From Actinomycetota bacterium (GTDB lineage Bacteria; Actinomycetota; Thermoleophilia; Miltoncostaeales; Miltoncostaeaceae), in contig SYFI01000072.1 of NCBI GenBank assembly GCA_005800465.1, positions 1-13,096 of the forward strand: 13,096 nucleotides of DNA, in the 5' to 3' direction. The first letter of the stretch is position 1; each line of letters begins with the position of its first letter. A program made the translations under genes and the position numbers. Of the stretch, positions 5,799 through 12,745 are shown in pieces. The notes beneath the pieces are model-generated. The model was not told the DNA's origin. It worked only from the letters and a program-made list of their open reading frames with translations, and searched no databases.

Positions 5799-5816
5799 AA
5801 GAGATCAGATGTCGGA

Positions 5817-5845
5817 TTGATACTGACCGCACAAGCGGCTGTCAA
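5817..5845 (-). promoter_or_regulatory. Candidate sigma-70-type promoter of sigH
   Basis: Minus strand: perfect -35 TTGACA (5840-5845), 17-nt spacer, then -10-like TATCAA (5817-5822, 4 of 6 to TATAAT). The spacer holds the dyad CCGC-ACAA-GCGG (5827-5838), which could be an operator. It lies just after the rlmB stop, giving sigH its own transcript start near 5810 and a leader of roughly 105 nt. Confidence 0.55.
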
Positions 5846-5859
5846 CCTCTGGAGCGAAA

Positions 5860-6597
5860 TCAGTTCTGTCGAACTGCCTCAAATACCAGCACCGATGCGG
5901 CTGTGGAGAGGTTCAGGGACCCCACGTTCCCCCGCATTGGAATGCGTACCAGGCGGTCGCATACATCCCTCACCTTGGGCCTGAGGCCTGCACCTTCAGC
6001 CCCGAGCACGATAACCGCGCCCGCGTCCCAGGGCACTTCCCGGTAGTCCATCCCGGCGTCCGAATCCGCGCCGGCAGACCATCGGCCAGCACCCGCAAGA
6101 TCGTTGATGAATGCGACCAGACTGCCGATCCGGGCGATCGGGAGGTGCTCAACGGCACCGGCGGAGGCCTTGCAGACAACCGGGGTGATACCCGGGCTGC
6201 CGCGGGTGGGGATCACCATCCCCGCACATCCGGCTGCGTCGGCGACGCGGGCGACAGCGCCGAGATTCCGTGGATCCTGAACCTCATCGAGCACGATGAC
6301 CGGACCCATACCCTCAAGTATGTCTTCAGGGTCTGCATACGGGTATTCCTCCGTGAACGCCACCATCCCCTGGTGATCGCCGGTGCCCGCCACGCGCGCG
6401 AGTTCCTCGCGGGTCTTCACGACAACGGCGACGCCCTCAAGTGCCGGATCGTCAGCGGCCTGCGTGAGCACCCACACTTCAGATACCTCGCGCCGGCCCG
6501 CCTTGATGAGTTCGCGCACAGGATTGCGCCCGTACACAAGGATCGGCCCTTCGTCCTCGTCGCGCTTTCGACGTCCGTATCCACCGCGGCTGCTCAT
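5860..6597 (-). CDS. rlmB: 23S rRNA 2'-O-methyltransferase, TrmH/SpoU family (RlmB-like)
   Basis: A 245-residue SPOUT methyltransferase. After a basic N-terminus comes the substrate-binding domain opening (ILVYGRNPVRELI). The catalytic trefoil-knot domain has motif 1 LDEVQDPRNLGAVARVADAAG, motif 2 VIVLGAEGAGLRPKV and motif 3 IPMRGNVGSLNLSTAASVLVFEA, all intact, including the Asn-Arg and Ser-Leu-Asn residues used for S-adenosylmethionine binding and catalysis. RlmB methylates the 2'-hydroxyl of G2251 (E. coli numbering) in 23S rRNA; target identity here is inferred. Its ATG overlaps the cysS stop as ATGA, so translation is coupled. The cysS-rlmB pair is conserved in Firmicutes and Actinobacteria; the intervening mrnC and the following yacP of Bacillus are absent here. 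Confidence 0.92.
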   Translation of the reverse strand: MSSRGGYGRRKRDEDEGPILVYGRNPVRELIKAGRREVSEVWVLTQAADDPALEGVAVVVKTREELARVAGTGDHQGMVAFTEEYPYADPEDILEGMGPVIVLDEVQDPRNLGAVARVADAAGCAGMVIPTRGSPGITPVVCKASAGAVEHLPIARIGSLVAFINDLAGAGRWSAGADSDAGMDYREVPWDAGAVIVLGAEGAGLRPKVRDVCDRLVRIPMRGNVGSLNLSTAASVLVFEAVRQN

Positions 6598-8000
6598 GAT
6601 GATGCGTAAACCTCCGGCCCATCCGGGCCATCGCGCAGTTCAAATCCGCGGGCGAGAATCTGGTCGCGCAGCGCATCCGCTGACGCGAAGTCATGTTCGA
6701 CGCGGGCTGCCTCGCGGGCTGCGAGCAGATCGAGCACGTCCTGCGGTGCGTCGTCGTCCACCGGGTCCCCAAGCCCCGCGAGCCCGAGCATGTCGAGCAA
6801 GCCGATCAACTCGAGTCGCACCTCGCGCAGTTGCCCAGACGCGGGGCGGCCCCGATCGAGGGTCTGGTTGATGACCCGTACGAGATCAAATACCGCCGCG
6901 ATGGCCCCCGGTGTACCGAAGTCGTCGTCCATCGCCTCATGAAACCGCTGGCGGGCATCCACGAGGGCCTTCATCAGGTCCGGGTCGTTGGACTCGCCGG
7001 CCTCCGGGGCACCGAGCGCGCGGTCGAGCGCACGCACCGCATTACGGATGCGATCGCAGGCGGCCTCGGCATCGCGCAGGCGTTCGTCCGAGAAGGGCAG
7101 CCGCGACCGGTAGTGGCTCTGCATGAAGTATGCGATGACCGTGTCGGCACCCCATCGCTCCACCACGTCGGCAAGCAGCGCGATGTTGCCGATGCTCTTG
7201 CTCATCTTGCTGTCCGACAACTCGAGCATCTCGTTGTGCATCCACACATGGGCGAATGGCACACCATCGTGGGCGCCCTCGCTCTGGGCGATCTCGTTCT
7301 CGTGATGCGGGAAGGCCAGATCGATGCCACCTCCGTGCACCGCGAACCCCATGCCCAGCTCACGTTCCGCCATCGCCGAGCACTCAATATGCCAGCCGGG
7401 GCGCCCGGGGCCCCACGGGGAGTCCCACCAGGCATCCTCCGACTCCTTGTACCCCTTCCACAGGGCGAAATCGAGGGGGTCATCCTTCAGGTCGCCATCG
7501 TCGCCCGGCACCATGTCCACGAGGTTTCGACCGGAGAGCCTGCCGTACCCCGGGAAGGCGGCCACACGGAAGTACACGTCGCCGTCGGCCGGGTATGCCA
7601 GCCCCCGCTCGATCAGGCTGCCGATCAGTGCCACGATCTCGTCCATCGTGTCGGTGACCTTCGGCTCGGCATCCGGGCGCCCAAGCCCCAGCATGTCGGT
7701 GTCCTCGACGTACTGCCGGGCGCAGCGCTCGGCCAGTTCCGTGGACGGCACTCCCTCAGCCCGTGCGGCGTCGTAGATCTTGTCGTTGACGTCCGTGATG
7801 TTGATAACCAGACGGCAGCGCTCGCCACGTCGCTCGAGGTAGCGCTTGAGCACCGAAAACACCACGAACGGCCGGGCGTTGCCGATGTGGATGCGTGAGT
7901 ACACGGTGGGCCCGCACGCGTAGATGCCGATGACGCCGTTTACGTCTGGGTGCAGCGGCTCGGCGCACCCCGTCAGGGTCGAGTAGAGCCTGACGGTCAT
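6594..8000 (-). CDS. cysS: Cysteinyl-tRNA synthetase
   Basis: A 468-residue class I synthetase that charges tRNA-Cys. The Rossmann core has YACGPTVYSRIHIGNARPF with HIGN at residues 38-41 and zinc ligand Cys29. Further zinc ligands lie in WHIECSAM and HGGGIDLAFPHHENEIAQ. The KMSKS loop is at 265-269 (SDSKMSKSIGN). The C-terminal helical domain (DFGTPGAIAAVFDLVRVINQ) and the tail ending ELRDGPDGPEVYA are normal, and the length is typical. The second motif (HIGN) is the usual variant of HIGH in this enzyme. The ATG at 8000 overlaps the ispF stop as ATGA and the gene's own stop overlaps rlmB the same way, so it sits in the middle of a tightly coupled operon. It is CysS rather than the mycothiol enzyme MshC, as shown by the full C-terminal anticodon-binding part. 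Confidence 0.97.
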   Translation of the reverse strand: MTVRLYSTLTGCAEPLHPDVNGVIGIYACGPTVYSRIHIGNARPFVVFSVLKRYLERRGERCRLVINITDVNDKIYDAARAEGVPSTELAERCARQYVEDTDMLGLGRPDAEPKVTDTMDEIVALIGSLIERGLAYPADGDVYFRVAAFPGYGRLSGRNLVDMVPGDDGDLKDDPLDFALWKGYKESEDAWWDSPWGPGRPGWHIECSAMAERELGMGFAVHGGGIDLAFPHHENEIAQSEGAHDGVPFAHVWMHNEMLELSDSKMSKSIGNIALLADVVERWGADTVIAYFMQSHYRSRLPFSDERLRDAEAACDRIRNAVRALDRALGAPEAGESNDPDLMKALVDARQRFHEAMDDDFGTPGAIAAVFDLVRVINQTLDRGRPASGQLREVRLELIGLLDMLGLAGLGDPVDDDAPQDVLDLLAAREAARVEHDFASADALRDQILARGFELRDGPDGPEVYASS

Positions 8001-8467
8001 GCGGGCATCTCCACCAGCGCCACGGCCTGGCAGCCGATGCCCTCGCCGCGACCGATGAATCCCATGCCGTCAGTGGTCGTTGCGTGCACCGACACGGGCG
8101 CACCCACGAGCGCCGTGAGCGCCTGCTCCATGGCCTCCCGATGCGGCCCGATACGCGGACGCTCGCACATGACGATCACGTGCACGTTGGCCGGGATCGC
8201 GCCCTCATCGCCGAGCCGGGCCATCACGTGGGTGATCATCTGTGCCCCAGTGACGCCCGCCCATTCGGCGGTCCCGGGAAACAGCACCCCGATGTCGGGA
8301 CCGCCCGATGCGGACAACAGGGCGTCACAGACCGCATGCGCCACGACGTCGCCATCGGAGTGGCCGGCGAGGCCGGCGTCGTGCTCCACCGCCAGCGTGC
8401 CGAGCATCAGGGGGCGGCCCGCCTCCAGGCGGTGCGCATCGGTGCCCATTCCAACCCTCAGTCCCAT
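7997..8467 (-). CDS. ispF: 2-C-methyl-D-erythritol 2,4-cyclodiphosphate synthase
   Basis: A 156-residue enzyme of the non-mevalonate (MEP) isoprenoid pathway, converting CDP-ME 2-phosphate to the cyclic diphosphate with loss of CMP. The metal ligands are visible as Asp10, His12 and His44 (GMGTDAHRL, GHSDGDVVAHAVCDAL). DIGVLFPGT and the C-terminal ATTTDGMGFIGRGEGI are the family signatures for diphosphate and CDP binding. It normally works as a trimer. The start at 8467 has AGGTGG 7 nt upstream; it overlaps the PHP gene by 10 nt, and its stop overlaps cysS as ATGA. ispD is two genes upstream, so the usual ispD-ispF pair is split by the PHP gene. Confidence 0.97.
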   Translation of the reverse strand: MGLRVGMGTDAHRLEAGRPLMLGTLAVEHDAGLAGHSDGDVVAHAVCDALLSASGGPDIGVLFPGTAEWAGVTGAQMITHVMARLGDEGAIPANVHVIVMCERPRIGPHREAMEQALTALVGAPVSVHATTTDGMGFIGRGEGIGCQAVALVEMPA

Positions 8468-9318
8468 GTGATCGCCACCTGCTCGGGTTCACGTGCACGA
8501 AAGCGCGTGATCGTCTCATAGCCCGCGCCACGCAGGGCCGCCACGGCCGTGGGGTAATCCCGAGCGACATCCTCCGGACGGTGGGCGTCGCTCGACAGCG
8601 TCACCGGGACGCCGGCACGACAGAAGGCCGCCAGCCAGTCCGGGTCGGGATACAGCTCGCCGATAGGCTTTCGCAGCCCCGCAGATGAGCACTCCACCGC
8701 CACGCCGCAATCGGCGATCGTCGCGATGACCTCATCCCGTCGACCGGCCAGATGGGCGGGCATCCGGGTTCCGAACACCTTTGGCAGATCGGGATGCGCG
8801 AGGACGTCAAACAGGCCGCTGGCTGCGGCTGCTGCCAGTTCGTCGAGGTACCGCCCCCACGTCTCATCGGCACCCAGGTCGTCCCAGCAGGGGTAATCGG
8901 GATGATCGACGGCCAGGTCTCCCAGCCAGTGCACTGACCCGAGGACGATGTCGAAGGGATGAGCAGCAAGCAGGGCGCGGGTGTCATCCACCCGATCCGG
9001 GATCCAGTCCATCTCAATCCCGACGAGCACGGGCAGGCCACCATCGCGGGCCGCGAGACGGGCGTCGCAGTGGGCGCCCAGGTCCTCAGTGGCTTCTCCC
9101 TGCCACCACGGGTTGGGGTGCCAGTGGCGCACGTCCGCGAATCGGTGCACGTGCTCAGTGATTGCGATCTCGGATACCGCGCCGGCGCGGGCCTGATCCA
9201 CATACCGGGCAATCCATCCCGGCGACCGTGCGCCACCCTCGCGATCCCAGCGCGTTCGGTCGGCGTCGCGGGCCTCCTCACCGTCGGGTTGCAGGTGGAG
9301 GTGGTAGTCAGTCAGCAC
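8458..9318 (-). CDS. PHP-domain phosphoesterase, histidinol-phosphatase (HisJ/HisK) type
   Basis: A 286-residue PHP protein with all metal motifs in order: DYHLHL (His6, His8), ITEHVHRF, GIEMDWI (Glu), GSVHWL (His), DVLAHPDLPK (His) and SSDAHRPEDV (Asp-His). This pattern and length fit the trinuclear-metal histidinol-phosphate phosphatases that release inorganic phosphate in histidine synthesis; another small phosphomonoester is possible. The start is a GTG at 9318, forced because the ispD stop TAA lies in the same frame only four codons upstream with no other start between. The ribosome site is weak, so it may depend on translation of ispD. It lies between ispD and ispF and overlaps ispF by 10 nt. 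No his genes are in the window, so a role linked to the MEP cluster cannot be excluded. Confidence 0.85.
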   Translation of the reverse strand: MLTDYHLHLQPDGEEARDADRTRWDREGGARSPGWIARYVDQARAGAVSEIAITEHVHRFADVRHWHPNPWWQGEATEDLGAHCDARLAARDGGLPVLVGIEMDWIPDRVDDTRALLAAHPFDIVLGSVHWLGDLAVDHPDYPCWDDLGADETWGRYLDELAAAAASGLFDVLAHPDLPKVFGTRMPAHLAGRRDEVIATIADCGVAVECSSAGLRKPIGELYPDPDWLAAFCRAGVPVTLSSDAHRPEDVARDYPTAVAALRGAGYETITRFRAREPEQVAITWD

Positions 9319-9330
9319 GGGCGGGCCACG

Positions 9331-10020
9331 TTACGCGATGCGTGATCCAGCAAGGAGGACCTCAACGAGCGCCAGGTCAGCGGACACGGTCACCTTGGTA
9401 TTGGGTGATTGCGGGTTCACGAGCGCCACCATCACGCCCCGGCGCTCAGCCATTCCCGCGCAGTCGGTGGCCGTGTCCAGCTCGACTGGGTCGGCCTCGT
9501 CGAATATGCGGCGGATGACGTCGGCCCGGAAGGCCTGAGGGGTCTGCGCACGCCACAGCCCCACGCGATCAATCGTGCGGTCAATCATGCCGTCAGCCCC
9601 CTCGCGCTTAAGCGTATCGGTCACCGGAGCCGCGGCGATCGCACCATAGTGGAACGCGAGCTGTGCGAGCACACGCTCCACAATCGCGGGCGTGACAAGC
9701 GGCCTGGCGGCATCGTGCACAAGAATGGCGTCCACGTCGGTTGGCAGGGCCGCGATCCCGGCCGCCACCGAGCGCTGACGTGTTGCTCCGCCAGGCACGA
9801 TCGCGTGCACATGCACCATGTCGCCCATCGCAGCGGCAATCGCCTTCTCCTCGCCGGGCGGCGACACGATCACCAGTGCGTCCACGCCACGGGCCGCGGA
9901 CAGGGCAATGGCGCACCACGCCACAAGCGGCCTGCCCGCTGCCTGCACAAGTGCCTTGGGCAGATTGGCACCAAGCCTCTCGCCAGATCCCGCTGCCACG
10001 ATGATCGCACCCGCGCCCAT
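9331..10020 (-). CDS. ispD: 2-C-methyl-D-erythritol 4-phosphate cytidylyltransferase
   Basis: A 229-residue cytidylyltransferase of the MEP pathway: CTP plus MEP gives CDP-ME and pyrophosphate. The nucleotide loop is AAGSGERLGANLPKAL, with Arg15 and Lys22 in the catalytic positions. GGATRQRSV, VHDAARPLV, LWRAQTPQAF, TDCAGMAER and NTKVT follow in the expected order. The residue after the catalytic Lys is Ala where Gln is common (PKQ), a mild variant. The ATG at 10020 has GGAG about 6 nt upstream. It is 20 nt after yacL and its TAA is in frame with the PHP gene 12 nt downstream. Confidence 0.96.
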   Translation of the reverse strand: MGAGAIIVAAGSGERLGANLPKALVQAAGRPLVAWCAIALSAARGVDALVIVSPPGEEKAIAAAMGDMVHVHAIVPGGATRQRSVAAGIAALPTDVDAILVHDAARPLVTPAIVERVLAQLAFHYGAIAAAPVTDTLKREGADGMIDRTIDRVGLWRAQTPQAFRADVIRRIFDEADPVELDTATDCAGMAERRGVMVALVNPQSPNTKVTVSADLALVEVLLAGSRIA

Positions 10021-10040
10021 GCGTCTCCGCCGACCGGCCG

Positions 10041-11237
10041 TCAGGCCGAGTCAGATCGGCGGGCGAAGATCATCTTCCCCGACGGGTTCTGAATAATGCT
10101 GGTCACCTCAACATCCTGGGCGGCGTCCCCCACCAGTGAGCGACCGCCCTCCACCACGACCATGGTGCCATCGTCGAGGTAACCCACACCCTGATCGTAC
10201 TCGCGCCCCTCGCGGATCACGCGCACGTTCAGCGACTCACCGGGCAGCACCGCAGGCTTGAGCGCATTCGCCAATTCATTGACGTTCAGCACCTCAATGC
10301 CCTGGATGCGGGCCACCTTGTTGAGCGCGTAATCGGTGGTGACGATTGAGCCATGCAGGTCGCGGGCGAGGCCCACCAACTTGGCGTCCACCCCATCCAC
10401 ACCCGGCTGGTCGCCGCTTCGGATCTGCACGCGGCTCTCCCCCACAGCCTTCAGTTCCTCAATCAGGTCAAGGCCCCGGCGACCGCGCGCGCGCTTCTCG
10501 GGGTCGGTGGAGTCGGCCACGCGGTGCAGCTCCTCAACCACGAAGGTGGGAACGATGATCTGCCCCGGGAGAAACCGGGCGCGGGCAATGTCGATGATGC
10601 GGCCATCGATGATCGCGCTGGTATCGATGATGCGCGGCGGAACGGTGGCAGAGCTGCGGGACCTGATGCCCACGAGGCGCAGGATGTCGGCGTGCTTGCG
10701 CGCGGCGATGCGCGTGAAGATGTACGCCACCAGCAGCACGACGGGCAGCAACAGGTAGGGGCCGACGACCGGCAGGCGGGCAACGGCGATTCCGGCGAGC
10801 GCGGCTGCCAGAAGGCCCACCACGAGTCCGATGGTTCCCACGGCGAGTTCCCCCGCCGATCGCTTGTCGGCCGCCGTGTCGATGGCGCGCATGCGGGACG
10901 GAAGCCAGCGCCCGATAACCCCGCCGATGCCCCACCCCACGAGTGCGCCGATGATGATGGTGCCGATGTACACCGGGTACTGGAGCGCATCGCCCACAAG
11001 ATCGTCGAAGTCGATTCTGCGGCCCACCTGATACGCCCCGAGCGCCCCGAGCAGGGCGAGAACGGACTGGGTGACCCTCAGCACCACGGGATTGGCCGAC
11101 CGGCGCCGGGGCTGTGGGCCGGGATACGGCAGGTCGAATGGTTCCGCGGGCGGGCGGGGGGGCTGCCCATCGCCACGATCGGGTGGTGGGTCGGTCACCG
11201 GTACCCCGGTTCCATGTCCATCAGTTGACGTCGCCAT
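10041..11237 (-). CDS. yacL: YacL-family membrane protein with PIN and TRAM domains
   Basis: A 398-residue protein. Residues 1-47 are Pro/Gly-rich and disordered-looking. Four hydrophobic helices lie at about 50-71, 88-111, 131-153 and 157-177. A PIN nuclease domain (about 202-325) has acidic residues Asp205 (IIDTSAIIDGR), Glu236 (VVEELH), Asp284 (VDAKLVGLA) and Asp302 (IVTTDYALN), and a TRAM RNA-binding domain ends the protein (about 333-395, GQGVGYLDDGTMVVVEGG follows in part). This is the Bacillus YacL layout, a putative membrane-anchored RNase. Start: ATG at 11237 is preceded by AAGGGGGG. A GTG at 11303 with GGAGGAAGG 5 nt upstream is in frame and would add 22 residues. Longer readings back to 11870 run antisense through radA and are not real. 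It follows radA after 131 nt, where disA would sit in Firmicutes. Confidence 0.88.
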   Translation of the reverse strand: MATSTDGHGTGVPVTDPPPDRGDGQPPRPPAEPFDLPYPGPQPRRRSANPVVLRVTQSVLALLGALGAYQVGRRIDFDDLVGDALQYPVYIGTIIIGALVGWGIGGVIGRWLPSRMRAIDTAADKRSAGELAVGTIGLVVGLLAAALAGIAVARLPVVGPYLLLPVVLLVAYIFTRIAARKHADILRLVGIRSRSSATVPPRIIDTSAIIDGRIIDIARARFLPGQIIVPTFVVEELHRVADSTDPEKRARGRRGLDLIEELKAVGESRVQIRSGDQPGVDGVDAKLVGLARDLHGSIVTTDYALNKVARIQGIEVLNVNELANALKPAVLPGESLNVRVIREGREYDQGVGYLDDGTMVVVEGGRSLVGDAAQDVEVTSIIQNPSGKMIFARRSDSA

Positions 11238-11368
11238 CACCCCCCTTCCGGCTTGGTTCCTGCTGCTGATCGCCGCGGGACGAAACGGGATTCCACGTAC
11301 CACCCCGTCCTTCCTCCGTACATCACCAAACAGGCGGCCTGCGAGCATTGCACGTCGCGGGCGCCCCG

Positions 11369-12742
11369 TCATCCCCCCACAGGTCGAAATGCCTCTCTGA
11401 TGGCGTCTCTGAGCTCCGCGGCGGGGTGCACAATCGCCGGGCGGGGCCCGGCTTCGATGGAATCGCCGAGTGGCCCGGTAAGGGCCCGCGCCACGGAGTG
11501 GTCTGCCGATACCCGCAGACGGCGCCCGGCATGACTCACCGGGCGCAGTGCCCCGGTAAGTCCGATTTCGCCCATCGCTGCCACGGGGCCTCGCAAGGGT
11601 TCGTTTCTCGCGGCACTCGTCACGGCGAGAGCGATGGCGAGATCGGCGGCCGGGTCGGGCGCGCGGGCACCACCGGCCACGCTCACGAACACGTCCTGGT
11701 CGCCTACGCGCACACCGGCGTGGCGGCCCATGACCGCCAGCACCTGCGCCAGTCGCGTGCGATCGATGCCACCGGCCACCCGCCGCGGCGGCACGATTTC
11801 GGTTGGGCCCACCAACGCCTGCACCTCCACCAGCACGGCGCGTGTGCCCTCGATGGCGGGGAACAGACACGAACCAACGCGCTCACCGGCTTCAGCGAGA
11901 TAGATATCGGATGGATCGTCCACCGATACAAGCCCCTCGCTGCGCATCTCGAGGATGCCGGTCTCGTTGGTCGATCCGAAGCGGTTCTTCAAGGCCCGCA
12001 GCACGCGGTGGGCCCGTACGCCGTCACCCTCGAAGGAGATCACGGCATCTACGAGGTGCTCGAGCAGACGGGGGCCCGCGAGGCCACCATCCTTGGTGAC
12101 CTGCCCCACCAGAATCATCGCGATGTCACGCGACTTCGCGATGCGCACCAGTTCAGCGGTGACATGTCGCACCTGAGCCGGGCTGCCGGGGGCGCTGTCG
12201 AGCGAATCCGACGTGAGCGTCTGCACCGAATCGATGGCGCAGATGCCGGGGGGGCTCGCCTCAAGCAGTTCCGCAATCGCCTCGAGACGAGTTTCGGGGT
12301 ACACGATGATGGCATCGCACGATGCCGTGAGCCGCTGGGCACGGGCGCGCACCTGAGCGGGAGACTCCTCGCCGGTCACCAGCAGGGCGGGGCGGGAGGT
12401 TGACATGTGGGCGAGGGCCTGGAGCACCAGTGTGCTCTTGCCGATCCCCGGCTCGCCGCCAATGAGCACCAGAGAGCCCGGCACGATGCCTCCCCCCAGC
12501 ACGCGATCCAGTTCGGATACGCCTGTGGGAATGCGCTCCTCAGCAAGGGCGCTTACCTCAGACAGCGGGATGGCTCTGGGACCGGCAACCGACACCGGTC
12601 CGCGTCGCCCCGGGGACTGCGGTGCCGCCCCCTCCTTCAGCGTGTCCCACTCCCCGCAGGCCGGGCATTTCCCCAGCCAGCGAGGTGACACGTGCCCGCA
12701 GCCGTCACACTGGAATCGGCTGCGGGCACGCGGCGGGCTCAG
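11369..12742 (-). CDS. radA: DNA repair protein RadA (Sms), probable CTG start
   Basis: A RecA-like helicase/branch-migration factor in homologous recombination. Counting from CTG 12742 it has 457 residues, normal for RadA. The N-terminal C4 zinc finger uses Cys12, Cys15, Cys26 and Cys29 (CDGCGHVSPRWLGKCPACG). Walker A is GGEPGIGKST (95-104), followed by the RadA-specific KNRFG motif and a Lon-like C-terminal domain (DPAADLAIALAV). The first usual start codon is GTG at 12691, but it would delete the first two zinc cysteines. Between the in-frame clpC stop TAA (12746-12748) and that GTG there is no ATG, GTG or TTG; CTG at 12740-12742 is the only near-cognate, with GGAG 6 nt upstream. A perfect 14-bp hairpin covers codons 5-18. 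The gene follows clpC by 3 nt in the same frame. Confidence 0.93.
   Translation of the reverse strand: MSPPRARSRFQCDGCGHVSPRWLGKCPACGEWDTLKEGAAPQSPGRRGPVSVAGPRAIPLSEVSALAEERIPTGVSELDRVLGGGIVPGSLVLIGGEPGIGKSTLVLQALAHMSTSRPALLVTGEESPAQVRARAQRLTASCDAIIVYPETRLEAIAELLEASPPGICAIDSVQTLTSDSLDSAPGSPAQVRHVTAELVRIAKSRDIAMILVGQVTKDGGLAGPRLLEHLVDAVISFEGDGVRAHRVLRALKNRFGSTNETGILEMRSEGLVSVDDPSDIYLAEAGERVGSCLFPAIEGTRAVLVEVQALVGPTEIVPPRRVAGGIDRTRLAQVLAVMGRHAGVRVGDQDVFVSVAGGARAPDPAADLAIALAVTSAARNEPLRGPVAAMGEIGLTGALRPVSHAGRRLRVSADHSVARALTGPLGDSIEAGPRPAIVHPAAELRDAIREAFRPVGG
12691..12730 (-). promoter_or_regulatory. Perfect 14-bp hairpin at the radA 5' end
   Basis: CGTGCCCGCAGCCG (12691-12704 on the plus strand) and CGGCTGCGGGCACG (12717-12730) are exact inverted repeats with a 12-nt loop; a G-U and a C-G pair extend the stem. 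It lies 16 nt after the clpC stop, inside the first radA codons, and its 3' arm covers the GTG at 12691. It could reduce ribosome access to radA or act as a terminator or processing site after clpC; there is no T tract. Confidence 0.6.
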
Positions 12743-12745
12743 GGA

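Noticed and set aside
6693..7898. A 401-codon plus-strand open frame opposite cysS
   Set aside because: It lies entirely antisense to a clear cysteinyl-tRNA synthetase and has no recognisable domain; a GC-rich shadow frame.
8454..8460. A further ACCCTCA heptamer at the PHP/ispF junction
   Set aside because: It is a single copy inside coding sequence without a pairing partner; one or two chance copies are expected in 13 kb.
10041..11870. Extended 609-codon reading of yacL
   Set aside because: The part beyond about 11310 runs antisense to radA and is Arg/Gly-rich without domain similarity; ribosome sites support starts at 11237 or 11303.
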